From positions 102,001 to 166,000 of the forward strand of contig NZ_JAPYRE010000006.1 of the NCBI RefSeq assembly GCF_029936995.1: a stretch of DNA of 64,000 nucleotides. Direction: 5' to 3'. The DNA is from Henriciella sp. (GTDB lineage: Bacteria > Pseudomonadota > Alphaproteobacteria > Caulobacterales > Hyphomonadaceae). The position numbers were made by a program, and so were the translations under genes. Below the pieces are notes generated by a model. That model saw only the letters and a program-made list of their open reading frames with translations, made no database searches and was not told where the DNA came from. Numbering within the stretch: position 1 is the stretch's first letter; each line of letters opens with the position of its first letter. Below are positions 16,948 to 24,923 of the stretch, in pieces.

Positions 16948-17307
16948 GTGATTTCGGACCTCGACATCTTCAGGATTTACAGCGCGATGGCCCGCCACTC
17001 GGCGGAAAGCCAGCGCGTCAGCGCAACGAATATTTCGCGTGCGGACCAGCCGGGCTTCAAGGCGACCGAGATCGAATCGTTTCAGGATTACCTGACGCGT
17101 ACGGCCTCGACCCAGCCGACAGAGGGCATGACGGAGGGTTTCCGGATGCGTGAAGTGCTCGGTGAGGCCAAGCCGAATGGCAATACGGTCAATCTGGAAG
17201 AGCAAGTCTTCAAGGCGTCTGAAGCCGCCGGCAAGCATGAAATGGCGCTTCGCGTCTACACCAAGTCACTCGACCTCATGCGGGCCGCGCTTGGCCGGGG
17301 TGTTTAA
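16948..17307 (+). CDS. flgB: Flagellar proximal rod protein FlgB
   Basis: About 119 residues, with the rod-protein start SDLDIFRIYSAMARHSAES, the motif SATNISRADQPGFKATEI and the C-terminal helix EMALRVYTKSLDLMRAALGRG. FlgB is the first proximal rod protein to assemble on FliE. GTG 16948 is preferred, with AGGG 11 bases upstream, because it gives the usual N-terminus; GTG 16936 would add four residues and has no ribosome site. The gene starts a long rightward operon that continues through flgC, fliE, fliQ, flhA, fliR and flhB. Confidence 0.88.
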   Translation: MISDLDIFRIYSAMARHSAESQRVSATNISRADQPGFKATEIESFQDYLTRTASTQPTEGMTEGFRMREVLGEAKPNGNTVNLEEQVFKASEAAGKHEMALRVYTKSLDLMRAALGRGV

Positions 17308-17318
17308 GGGGAAGGATC

Positions 17319-17702
17319 ATGGATTCACTTAAAGCCACAATGATGCAGGCGCTTTCGGGCATGAAATTCCAGTCCGAGCGCCTGGATGTGACGTCGCAGA
17401 ATATCTCGAACGCAGACACGCCCGGCTATCAACGCAAGATGATGATGCTGGACGGCGCACAGACCGGGGCGGAGGCTTTCAAGTCGGCGCGGATGATGCT
17501 CGACCAGACCGAGGGGGAGCAGAAATATGACCCCTCACACCCAATGGCAAACGATGAGGGATACGTGACGATGTCGAATGTCTCAATCGTAACCGAAATG
17601 GCCGACATGCGCGAAGCCAATCGCAGCTATGAAGCCAATCTCAATTCATACCAGCAGGCCCGCAGCATGTACAAATCGCTGCTGGACATCCTGAGACGCT
17701 AG
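17319..17702 (+). CDS. flgC: Flagellar proximal rod protein FlgC
   Basis: A 127-residue rod protein with the N-terminal motif VTSQNISNADTPGYQRK and the FlgC C-terminal helix MADMREANRSYEANLNSYQ. The segment YDPSHPMANDEGYV is a FlgC signature. It assembles after FlgB in the periplasmic rod. It is 11 bases after flgB with GGGGAAGG upstream of its ATG, and 16 bases before fliE; flgB-flgC-fliE is one of the most conserved flagellar gene strings. Confidence 0.96.
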   Translation: MDSLKATMMQALSGMKFQSERLDVTSQNISNADTPGYQRKMMMLDGAQTGAEAFKSARMMLDQTEGEQKYDPSHPMANDEGYVTMSNVSIVTEMADMREANRSYEANLNSYQQARSMYKSLLDILRR

Positions 17703-17718
17703 GGAGATGGGGACCTAA

Positions 17719-18012
17719 ATGGCCGATGTCAGTTTCAATGCCTATGCCGCGCTGAATTCCGTCAAGTCCGCCCAGGCGAATGGGCCGGCAAAGGCGGAAG
17801 GCGACAAGAACGAGGTCGCGGAGTCCTTCGCGAACTTCAAGGATGCCATCGAGAGTGCTGAGCAGACGGCCATCGACACCGCCGTTTCCGGTGCAGATCC
17901 GCATGCCATGGTCGAGGCGCTTGCCAATGCAGAGCTTGTCCTGGATGCGGCTGTGACGATCCGCAACAAGGTTGTCGAAGCCTATCAGGAACTCCTGCGG
18001 ATGCCGGTCTGA
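17719..18012 (+). CDS. fliE: Flagellar MS-ring/rod adaptor FliE
   Basis: A 97-residue protein with the FliE C-terminal signature HAMVEALANAELVLDAAV, then TIRNKVVEAYQELLRMPV. FliE joins the MS-ring and export gate to the rod and is the first substrate of the flagellar export apparatus. The N-terminal third is short and variable, as usual. It lies between flgC and fliQ, with nine bases to the next gene. Confidence 0.95.
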   Translation: MADVSFNAYAALNSVKSAQANGPAKAEGDKNEVAESFANFKDAIESAEQTAIDTAVSGADPHAMVEALANAELVLDAAVTIRNKVVEAYQELLRMPV

Positions 18013-18021
18013 CGGGCCGCC

Positions 18022-18285
18022 ATGACCGAGCTTGCCATCTTCGAGGTCTTGCGTAGCGCACTCTGGGCGGCGGTCATGATGAGCATGCCGATCCTGAGCG
18101 TGACGCTTGTGCTGGGGCTCATGGTTGGCCTGTTCCAGGCGCTCACTTCGATCCAGGAGCTGACGCTTACCTTCGTGCCAAAGATCTTCGCGGTCGTAGT
18201 CGTGCTGTTCCTGACCCTCGGCTACATGACGCGAATCGCGCTCGACCTGTTCAATAATTCCATCCTTCCGCTCGTGGCCGCATAG
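18022..18285 (+). CDS. fliQ: Flagellar export gate protein FliQ
   Basis: An 87-residue inner-membrane protein with two hydrophobic segments (about residues 12-40 and 50-75) around the conserved LFQALTSIQELTLTFVPKI. FliQ joins FliP and FliR in the helical export gate. The length is typical. It is eight bases before flhA and co-transcribed with it. FliP is not in this operon or window, so the gate genes are split over at least two loci. Confidence 0.96.
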   Translation: MTELAIFEVLRSALWAAVMMSMPILSVTLVLGLMVGLFQALTSIQELTLTFVPKIFAVVVVLFLTLGYMTRIALDLFNNSILPLVAA

Positions 18286-18293
18286 GCTGACCC

Positions 18294-20375
18294 ATGCCGA
18301 ACTCGAAATACTTCGACCTTTCCAAGCCGACAGCGCTTCTGGCCATCGGCCTGATGCTGGTCATCCTGGTGATGGTGCTTCCGGTTCCGGCCTGGGTGAT
18401 GGATGTCGGCCTGACGCTATCCTTTGCATTTGCCATCCTGATTTTCACCACGGCAATTTTTATTGAGCGGCCCCTGGATTTCTCGTCCTTCCCGAGTGTG
18501 CTGCTGGCGTCGCTCATCATGCGGCTGGCCCTCAACGTCTCGTCGACAAAGCTGATCATCAGTGAGGGCCATACCGGTACTGATGCCGCGGGCGGGGTGA
18601 TCGAAGGCTTCGCCATGTTCATCATGGGCGGCAACCTGTTCGTCGGCCTCGTCGTCTTCGGCGTGCTCGTAATCGTCAACTTCATGGTCATCACCAAGGG
18701 TGCCGGCCGTATGGCGGAAGTCGGCGCGCGGTTTGCCCTGGACGCGATGCCGGGCAAGCAACTGGCCATCGACTCCGACCTTGCTGTCGGTGCGATCAGC
18801 CATGAGGAAGCCAAGCAGCGCCGACAGAAGGAACAGGAAGAGGCATCCTTCCTCGGCTCGCTCGATGGTGCATCCAAGTTTGTGAAGGGCGATGCGATTG
18901 CCGGGCTGCTGATTACCGCGCTCAACCTCGTGGCGGGCATCGGCTTCGGCATGTTCACCCACCAGCTCTCGTTCACTGAGGCGTTGAGCAACTACTCCAT
19001 TCTGACTGTTGGTGACGGTCTCGTCTCCCAGATCCCGGCGGTCATCGTCTCCGTGTCTGCCGCGCTGCTTCTCTCCAAGGGCAAGGAAGACGGCGCCATC
19101 GACATGGCGCTCGGCAAACAACTCGCCGGGAACGCCACGACCCTGATGATTGTTGCGGGGATCCTCGCGGTCTTTGCGCTCATGCCGGGCCTGCCTTTCG
19201 TGCCGTTCATGCTGGCTGCGGCCGGCTTTGCCGTCTCATCGGTAATGATCCGCAGGGCGGCGGATGAAAAGGCGGTCAAGGACGAACAGACCGGAGAGGA
19301 AGAGGAAGCACCCAAGGGGGCGGTTATCGGCGATTCCATCTACGCGGATGAAATCCACTTGGAAGTTGCGCCAGACCTGGTCGGTCTCGTCCTGCAGGGA
19401 GCGGGCGGTTTTGAGGGCCGGATCGACAAGATCCGGCGCTATATTGCCGAGGAGTATGGCTTCGTCCTGCCGTCGATCCGCATGACGGACAATCCGACGC
19501 TGAAGAAGAATGATTACCGCATCCGTATCCAGGGTGTGAATATCGACAGCGGCACGCTGAGGCCCGGTTATGTGCTGGCCCTGCTGGAGGATGACCAGCT
19601 GCCGCATCTGCAGGGCGAGAAGGTCAAGGAACCGGTCTACAAGGCCTCTGCACGGTGGCTCCCCAACAGCAAGAAGCAGGAACTGGCGGCCTCTGGCGCC
19701 CCGGCTGTCGAAGCCACCGAAGTGCTTGCCACGCACATGCTGGAGGTCATTCAGTCGAACTTCTCGCTCGTCTTTACGCGCATGGTCATGCTCGACACAC
19801 TCGATGCGCTGACCCGGATAAGTGACAGCGAGCGGGCCGCCGCCAATCAGCGCTTCCTGGATGAGTATATTCCCGGAAAGGTGTCGCCGGAACTGTTGCT
19901 TTCTGTTCTGCGCCTGCTGCTGGAGGAGCGTGTCTCGATCCGCAACCTCTTCCTGATCATCGAAACGGTGGCCGAGGTGAAAGCTCAGTCGAACTCTCCG
20001 TCGCGTATTGTCGAGATGGTTCGCCAGCGCCTCGGTTTCCAGATTGTCGACCGGTTGCAGGATGGGGAGGGCCGCCTGCCCCTGTTGCAGCTTTCGGCCA
20101 ATTGGGAACAGAAATTCAGCGAGCATGAAGTGGCCAAGGATGACGGCCAGTCGGATATTGCCCTGCCACCGGATCTGTTTGGAGAATTGACCACCTCGGT
20201 TCAGTCCAAACTGAACGAGGCAGCCCAGAAGGGGATCGTTGCCGCTGTGGCGACATCATCCCGCCGGCGCCGCTTCCTCCAGACCGTGCTGGCCAGCAAG
20301 GGTATCCGCAACTCGGTTCTTGCCTACGAAGAGATTGGCGCGAAAAGCAAGCCATATATCGTCGGCGTAGTCTGA
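18294..20375 (+). CDS. flhA: Flagellar export protein FlhA
   Basis: A 693-residue export-gate subunit. The N-terminal half (to about residue 330) has eight membrane segments and the FHIPEP-type loop region, including FVGLVVFGVLVIVNFMVITK and the GRMAEVGARFALDAMPGKQ segment with conserved Arg and Asp. The C-terminal half is the soluble nonameric domain that docks export chaperones, ending RRFLQTVLASKGIRNSVLA and QVV-like residues. The length is as usual. It lies between fliQ and fliR in the same operon, 18 bases before fliR. Confidence 0.97.
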   Translation: MPNSKYFDLSKPTALLAIGLMLVILVMVLPVPAWVMDVGLTLSFAFAILIFTTAIFIERPLDFSSFPSVLLASLIMRLALNVSSTKLIISEGHTGTDAAGGVIEGFAMFIMGGNLFVGLVVFGVLVIVNFMVITKGAGRMAEVGARFALDAMPGKQLAIDSDLAVGAISHEEAKQRRQKEQEEASFLGSLDGASKFVKGDAIAGLLITALNLVAGIGFGMFTHQLSFTEALSNYSILTVGDGLVSQIPAVIVSVSAALLLSKGKEDGAIDMALGKQLAGNATTLMIVAGILAVFALMPGLPFVPFMLAAAGFAVSSVMIRRAADEKAVKDEQTGEEEEAPKGAVIGDSIYADEIHLEVAPDLVGLVLQGAGGFEGRIDKIRRYIAEEYGFVLPSIRMTDNPTLKKNDYRIRIQGVNIDSGTLRPGYVLALLEDDQLPHLQGEKVKEPVYKASARWLPNSKKQELAASGAPAVEATEVLATHMLEVIQSNFSLVFTRMVMLDTLDALTRISDSERAAANQRFLDEYIPGKVSPELLLSVLRLLLEERVSIRNLFLIIETVAEVKAQSNSPSRIVEMVRQRLGFQIVDRLQDGEGRLPLLQLSANWEQKFSEHEVAKDDGQSDIALPPDLFGELTTSVQSKLNEAAQKGIVAAVATSSRRRRFLQTVLASKGIRNSVLAYEEIGAKSKPYIVGVV

Positions 20376-20393
20376 TGGCCGGGGTGGGGCGCA

Positions 20394-21149
20394 ATGCCTG
20401 ACAGCAGTCTGCTCATGGCCGAACTGTCAGGGTGGATTGCCCTTTTCATGGTAATCGTCGCCCGGCTGTCCTTCGTGGTCTTCCTGATGCCGGGTATCGG
20501 TGCGCAGACAGTGCCCGCGCGTGTTCGGATTTCACTCATTCTTGCCGTTACGACCGCCTTCGCGGCTTCCGGTATTGTCCCACAGCCGGATGCTGAAGAA
20601 CTGAGCGCTCTGGTCGGCCTTATCATCAGCGAAGGCGTCATCGGACTTTTCCTGGGCGTGCTGCTCCGCCTTTCGATCTGGATGCTGAGTATTGCGGGTA
20701 CACTGATTGCCCAGGTTATCGGGCTCGCCCAGTTGCTCGGTATCGCGCTGGAATCGGAAGCGCAGACGATCACCGCCAACATGCTCTCACTCGCAGGTGC
20801 GGCCCTCCTGCTGACTGCTGATTATCATATTGGAGTGGTCGTGCGCCTTTCGGAACTTTACAGCGAAATTCCGGTCGGGGCGCTGTCGGATATCGATTTC
20901 ACCTTTGTCGTGAAAAAAGGCTATGACGCTTTCGCTTTCGCCATACTGCTGGCCTGGCCCTTCGTAGCGATCAATCTGCTTTACAACATCTGCCTCGGCT
21001 TCATTAACAAGGCGCTGCCGTCACTGATGGTTGCCTTTGTCGGTGCGCCATTCATGATCGGTGCCGGGCTCTTGCTCCTGACGCTTTCCATCGTCACCAT
21101 GCTAACGGTCTGGCAGGACAGGGTTCCGGGCCTTATCGGCTGGCTTTGA
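20394..21149 (+). CDS. fliR: Flagellar export gate protein FliR
   Basis: A 251-residue inner-membrane protein with about six hydrophobic segments and typical FliR stretches such as FVVFLMPGIGAQTVPARVRI and the AQLLGIALESEAQTI region. The C-terminal NICLGFINKALPSLMVAF segment is strongly conserved in FliR and its type III counterparts. It completes the FliPQR gate and contacts FlhB, whose gene follows nine bases later. Confidence 0.95.
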   Translation: MPDSSLLMAELSGWIALFMVIVARLSFVVFLMPGIGAQTVPARVRISLILAVTTAFAASGIVPQPDAEELSALVGLIISEGVIGLFLGVLLRLSIWMLSIAGTLIAQVIGLAQLLGIALESEAQTITANMLSLAGAALLLTADYHIGVVVRLSELYSEIPVGALSDIDFTFVVKKGYDAFAFAILLAWPFVAINLLYNICLGFINKALPSLMVAFVGAPFMIGAGLLLLTLSIVTMLTVWQDRVPGLIGWL

Positions 21150-21158
21150 GGACAGGCA

Positions 21159-22232
21159 ATGGCTGAAGACAACGAACAGAGTGGCGAGAAGGAGTTTGAA
21201 GCCACCGAGCAGCGCCTCCGGCAGGCGCGTCAGGAAGGCGATGTCCCGCAGTCGAAAGAGGCGAATACCTTTGCCCTTGTCGGCGGTATGATCCTCGCTG
21301 CATTTGCGTTCAGCAGCGCACTTGCCGTGCCCTTTTACAACCAGCTCTCGGGCATGTTCTATCACGCCGACAGCTACGCCAATGATATTTTCGCCGGCAG
21401 CGCGAAACAGACGACCAATACGATGTTCAACCTTGTCATCACGGTTGCCCCGGTCTTTCTGCTCGTGGTGACAGTGGTGCTGCTGGCACTGATCATCCAG
21501 CGCGCCATCGCGTTTTCGGCCAAGAAGATCAAGCCGGACATGAAAAAGCTCAACCCGGCCGAAAATCTGAAGAAGAAGTATGGGCCTAAGGGCCTGCTCG
21601 ATTTCCTGAAGGACACGGCAAAGATGCTGTTTGCCGGGGTCATTGCGAGCGTTTTTCTCTACTCGTTCGCGCAGAATTATTATGCCAGCAGTGCTGTCCA
21701 TGAAGGGCAGTTCTTCCAGTTCACTTTTAGCCAGGTGATGATGCTTTTCACTGTATTCGGCATCTTCTATTTCGTGCTTGCTGCCATTGACCTGCCCATC
21801 CAGAAACAGCTCCACGCCAACAAGCTGCGCATGACGCGGGAGGATATGAAGAAGGAACAGAAGCAGAGCGAGGGAGATCCGCAATTCAAGCAGACACGGC
21901 GCCAGAAAGCCCAGAAGATCACGCGCAACGAGATGCTGGGCAACGTGAAATCCTCCACCGTCGTAATGGTCAATCCGGAGCATTACGCAGTCGCGCTGAA
22001 ATGGGATCCGAATGACAGCAAGGCACCGGTCTGCGTTGCCAAAGGCGTGGACCATCTCGCCGCCAAGATACGCGAGGTGGCGCTGGCCAATGATGTGCCG
22101 ATACACAGGGACCCGCCTGCGACGCGTTCAATCTACCGGCTCGTCGAGATTGACGAGGAAATCCATGCTGAGCACTTCGCCGCGGTTGCGGCGGCGATCA
22201 GCTTCGCAGAACGCCTTGGCGAGCATATGTAG
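21159..22232 (+). CDS. flhB: Flagellar export switch protein FlhB, with NPEH cleavage motif
   Basis: A 357-residue protein with four membrane segments in the first 220 residues and a cytoplasmic C-terminal domain. FlhB cleaves itself in an NPTH motif to switch export from rod and hook to filament proteins. Here the motif is NPEH (residues 272-275, bases 21972-21983): the Asn-Pro bond and His remain, but Thr is Glu. Family features such as MTREDMKKEQKQSEGDP and DPPATRSIYRLVEI are intact, so this is not a degraded copy. The charged start (EKEFEATEQRLRQARQEGDV) is also typical. Confidence 0.95.
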   Translation: MAEDNEQSGEKEFEATEQRLRQARQEGDVPQSKEANTFALVGGMILAAFAFSSALAVPFYNQLSGMFYHADSYANDIFAGSAKQTTNTMFNLVITVAPVFLLVVTVVLLALIIQRAIAFSAKKIKPDMKKLNPAENLKKKYGPKGLLDFLKDTAKMLFAGVIASVFLYSFAQNYYASSAVHEGQFFQFTFSQVMMLFTVFGIFYFVLAAIDLPIQKQLHANKLRMTREDMKKEQKQSEGDPQFKQTRRQKAQKITRNEMLGNVKSSTVVMVNPEHYAVALKWDPNDSKAPVCVAKGVDHLAAKIREVALANDVPIHRDPPATRSIYRLVEIDEEIHAEHFAAVAAAISFAERLGEHM

Positions 22233-22241
22233 GAGGCTGCC

Positions 22242-22586
22242 ATGAGTAAGTCGCATCTGGCGCTGGAAAAGCTCGTCGCCCTCCGCCAGCAGAAAGCCGA
22301 ACAGGCCCTTGCCATGATCAAGGCTGAAATCAGGGAAAGTGAAGAAGCAATCTCCGCGCTTGAAGCCCAGCTTGGTGAGCTGGATGCTTCAGCTGGTGAT
22401 TATGAGAGTTTCAGCCTGTCCATACGCTTCGGCGCACCGGGACGTATATCTGAACAGATCGAAGCCGCCAGAAAGGCTTTGAAGCTGAAACAGGACAGGC
22501 TTGCTGCAGCCCAGTTGGAATTGAAGAAAGCGATTCACTCGCGTCGCCAGCTGAAAACGGAATCTGCCGGGGGTCCATCGTCCTGA
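22242..22586 (+). CDS. FliJ-like coiled-coil protein
   Basis: A 114-residue protein that is coiled coil over nearly its full length: an Ala/Glu/Lys/Gln-rich N-terminal helix, a turn near residues 48-65 (SAGDYESFSLSIRFG), and a second helix ending in a short Gly/Ser tail. Size, two-helix layout and the place after flhB suggest the FliJ/YscO stalk, which links the FliI ATPase to the export gate. Sequence similarity within that family is always low, so the call rests mostly on layout and context. Its stop falls in a tandem palindromic repeat. Confidence 0.55.
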   Translation: MSKSHLALEKLVALRQQKAEQALAMIKAEIRESEEAISALEAQLGELDASAGDYESFSLSIRFGAPGRISEQIEAARKALKLKQDRLAAAQLELKKAIHSRRQLKTESAGGPSS

Positions 22587-22620
22587 ACGCTCAGGCCTGA
22601 ACGCTCAGGCCTGAACGCGG
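22582..22620. repeat. Tandem palindromic repeat between two convergent genes
   Basis: The 14-base unit CCTGAACGCTCAGG occurs twice in perfect tandem (22582-22595, 22596-22609), followed by a partial third copy. Each unit is itself a small hairpin (CCTGA-ACGC-TCAGG). The array contains both stop codons: that of the FliJ-like gene (22584-22586) and that of the diguanylate cyclase (22605-22607). It may act as a two-way terminator, though no T run follows. Confidence 0.75.
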
Positions 22621-23666
22621 TTGCGGCCCAGATCCTTCGCCTGATAAAGCTTTTGGTCGGCGATCTCGATCAATTCCTTCGGGTTGACACCCGGCGCGCA
22701 GGCGGCAATGCCAAAGGATGCGGTGATCCTGCCCAGGTTTTTCCCGGATTTCTTGATAACGAAACTGGTTTTCGCAAACTTGTCGCGGATCTTCTCGATG
22801 AGCAGCCGGGCACCCTCTATGTCCGTGCGCGGCAGTATGATCGCGAATTCCTCTCCGCCATAGCGCGCCACCATGTCCTGGCCCTTGATGTTCTCGGTGA
22901 TGATGTTGGCGAAGATCTTCAGCACTTCATCGCCGATGCCGTGACCATGTGTGTCATTTACCTTCTTGAAGTGGTCGAGATCAGCAAGCACGAGACACAT
23001 GTCGGAGTCTGCGGGTGAGAAAGCATTGATTTCGACGGCAAGTCTCGCGTCGAAGGCCCGCCTGTTTGCTACAGACGTCAAAGGGTCCTTCATGCTTTGA
23101 CTGCGGACTTCCTCAAGTTCCTGATTCAGTTGTTCAATCTGTTTCTGGGAATTCTTGAGGCCGTTATTGAGCTGCTGGCTTTGCTCGCTCATGCGGCGGT
23201 TTTCCACCAGCAGGCGTGAGATAATGACGTCGATCCTGTCGGTGGTCGCCGTTTCAGGCAGGTCGTCCCCGATCTGGTCAAGTGTTTCCTGAAACCGGTC
23301 GCTATCGCTGACGCTCTGCTCGATCATCGCCAGGACTTTTGCAACCTGGGCTTCGAACTGCTGTCCGATCTTCTGTCGGGAGTCCATGGCCTGCGTTTCG
23401 CTCAGGTGCTGTCGCGAGACTTCCCTGATCTCGTAGTCGCTGGGACTGCTGCGCCGCTCGAGCAGGTCATCGACAGCTGTCGTAAGGTCGGCATCCGTAC
23501 CGGAGACGTAGGCGTACCAGAGAGCATAGGTGCTAGGATAAGGGGGCGTGCCGTGCTCGCGGATCAGCTTGAAGGCCTGATCTGCGAATTCATAGACATC
23601 ATGTTCCGGGTTTTCCGGAGGCCGTTGAAATGCGCGATCTGTCTTATGTGTGGCAATTGCGGTCAT
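22605..23666 (-). CDS. GGDEF diguanylate cyclase
   Basis: A 353-residue cytoplasmic enzyme that should make cyclic di-GMP from GTP. The C-terminal GGDEF domain (about 193-350) has an active GGEEF at 270-274 and the nucleotide- and metal-binding LADLDHFKKVNDTHGHG stretch. The N-terminal half is helical with a coiled coil at about 155-190, and has no membrane segment or known sensor. The product-inhibition site is KGQD (261-264) where RxxD is usual, so feedback inhibition may be altered. Its neighbours, flagellar genes on one side and polysaccharide genes on the other, fit a motile-to-sessile switch. A small hairpin (23692-23705) lies in the leader. Confidence 0.92.
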   Translation of the reverse strand: MTAIATHKTDRAFQRPPENPEHDVYEFADQAFKLIREHGTPPYPSTYALWYAYVSGTDADLTTAVDDLLERRSSPSDYEIREVSRQHLSETQAMDSRQKIGQQFEAQVAKVLAMIEQSVSDSDRFQETLDQIGDDLPETATTDRIDVIISRLLVENRRMSEQSQQLNNGLKNSQKQIEQLNQELEEVRSQSMKDPLTSVANRRAFDARLAVEINAFSPADSDMCLVLADLDHFKKVNDTHGHGIGDEVLKIFANIITENIKGQDMVARYGGEEFAIILPRTDIEGARLLIEKIRDKFAKTSFVIKKSGKNLGRITASFGIAACAPGVNPKELIEIADQKLYQAKDLGRNRVQA

Positions 23667-23786
23667 ACTGATAGCTCACGTCCCCTTGTTTCCCTCGGGA
23701 GAGGGTATCCCCCAAGACTTTCGACATTTTGTTAATGCGCATAAGGCAATCTGTTCGGTAAGACGGAAAGTTGCTAAGGCCGAGGC

Positions 23787-24866
23787 TCAGGCACTTAACT
23801 TTCCGCTCATCGCCACGCGTTCGATTTTCCGGGCAACCCTGGCCGAGAATGCACCCGCACCGCGGCCTTCGGCTTCCCACCGCGCACTCCAGGCATGAAA
23901 TCCAGCCAGGGCCTTTTGAGGAAGGGCGATCGCCAGCGTGCCTTGCCGGACAGGTGCCGCGAAGCTTGCCATCTGCCGCTTGTACTGCACGTTCCCCAGG
24001 CCAAGGTGAACTTCCTTGATGCCTTGGGCCCCGGCCCAGTCGAGGAGGCTGAACAGCATGGCATGGCCGGGTTTCTGGTCAGCGAACCGGTCTTCATAGC
24101 CGGGAAACCAGTAGTGGAGAACCGAAGCGGAACGCATGCAGAAACATGCTGCGACGAGTTCGCCCTCAAGACGCATGACCGAAAGGACGCCTTTGACCTC
24201 ACCGCAATCGTTCTGTGCGAGTTGATGCAGCAAATGCTCAGGCCAGCCCAGCTGGAAGATGTCGAAGTGACCCGCCCGGCCATAGCCTTGTTGTTTGAGT
24301 TCAATCAGGCGCCTGAAAGCTTTCACATCGAACGTATCATGCTCGACGCTTAGCGCGGGATTGTCCAGAAAGGCGAGGACTTTCCGGTGTGTGCGCCTGA
24401 AGGAGCTGTTATAGTTGTAGCGTTCCTGGAGATAGGCTTCATAACCCTGGCTCAGGTCCACCACCTGATTGCCGTCTCCATTGCTGCCCCGGAAACCATG
24501 CCGGACCTGTTGATATGGAAGGGCTGAGAAAGCATAGCCGCCAATGCCTGCGGCTTTCAGGGCGCTTGTCATGTCGAGCCGGGTGCCCGGCATCGCTATG
24601 ACCCCATGCAGGTCGCCCAGAAAACCATCGGCCGGCCGGGCAGTACCAAGCATATCGCTTCTGTAGGGCAGGAAGCCGGCCGGCGCATCGGCAGGCCCGA
24701 GTTTGAGAACCCGTATTCCCGGATAGACCGTTTCGAGCACTCCCAGATAGTCCAGAGAGAAGTACGGGCTGGCCAGCGCAGGATCGGACGCCTGAAAGCT
24801 GCGCCAGGCAGCAGCATCGGCATCGCTCAGATCAGGAAGTCGAAGTATAGTTGCGTTCATTGGCAT
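23787..24866 (-). CDS. CelD/BcsL-like GNAT acyltransferase
   Basis: A 359-residue protein of the GNAT group that includes CelD, FemAB-like proteins and cellulose-associated acetyltransferases. The C-terminal half has the acyltransferase-6 pattern: NYNSSFRRTHRKVL, then a strand-helix core with GELVAACFCMRSASVLHYW, YEDRFADQKPGHAMLF and LGLGNVQYKRQMA near the end. No membrane segment is visible. Such enzymes acylate extracellular polysaccharides or their precursors. It is divergent from a polysaccharide deacetylase gene with 57 bases between them, which supports a role in surface glycan modification. The substrate cannot be told from sequence. Confidence 0.75.
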   Translation of the reverse strand: MPMNATILRLPDLSDADAAAWRSFQASDPALASPYFSLDYLGVLETVYPGIRVLKLGPADAPAGFLPYRSDMLGTARPADGFLGDLHGVIAMPGTRLDMTSALKAAGIGGYAFSALPYQQVRHGFRGSNGDGNQVVDLSQGYEAYLQERYNYNSSFRRTHRKVLAFLDNPALSVEHDTFDVKAFRRLIELKQQGYGRAGHFDIFQLGWPEHLLHQLAQNDCGEVKGVLSVMRLEGELVAACFCMRSASVLHYWFPGYEDRFADQKPGHAMLFSLLDWAGAQGIKEVHLGLGNVQYKRQMASFAAPVRQGTLAIALPQKALAGFHAWSARWEAEGRGAGAFSARVARKIERVAMSGKLSA

Positions 24867-24923
24867 GGTTGGCCGCTGTTTTGCATGTTAAAAACCTGCC
24901 TCTGGCGGCATTCGGGACCCATA

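Noticed and set aside
19236-20126. A 296-residue open frame antisense to flhA
   Set aside because: A shadow of flhA with no recognisable motif.
21102-22106. A 334-residue open frame antisense to flhB
   Set aside because: flhB is complete in the other frame; the translated shadow is His/Leu-rich with no motif.
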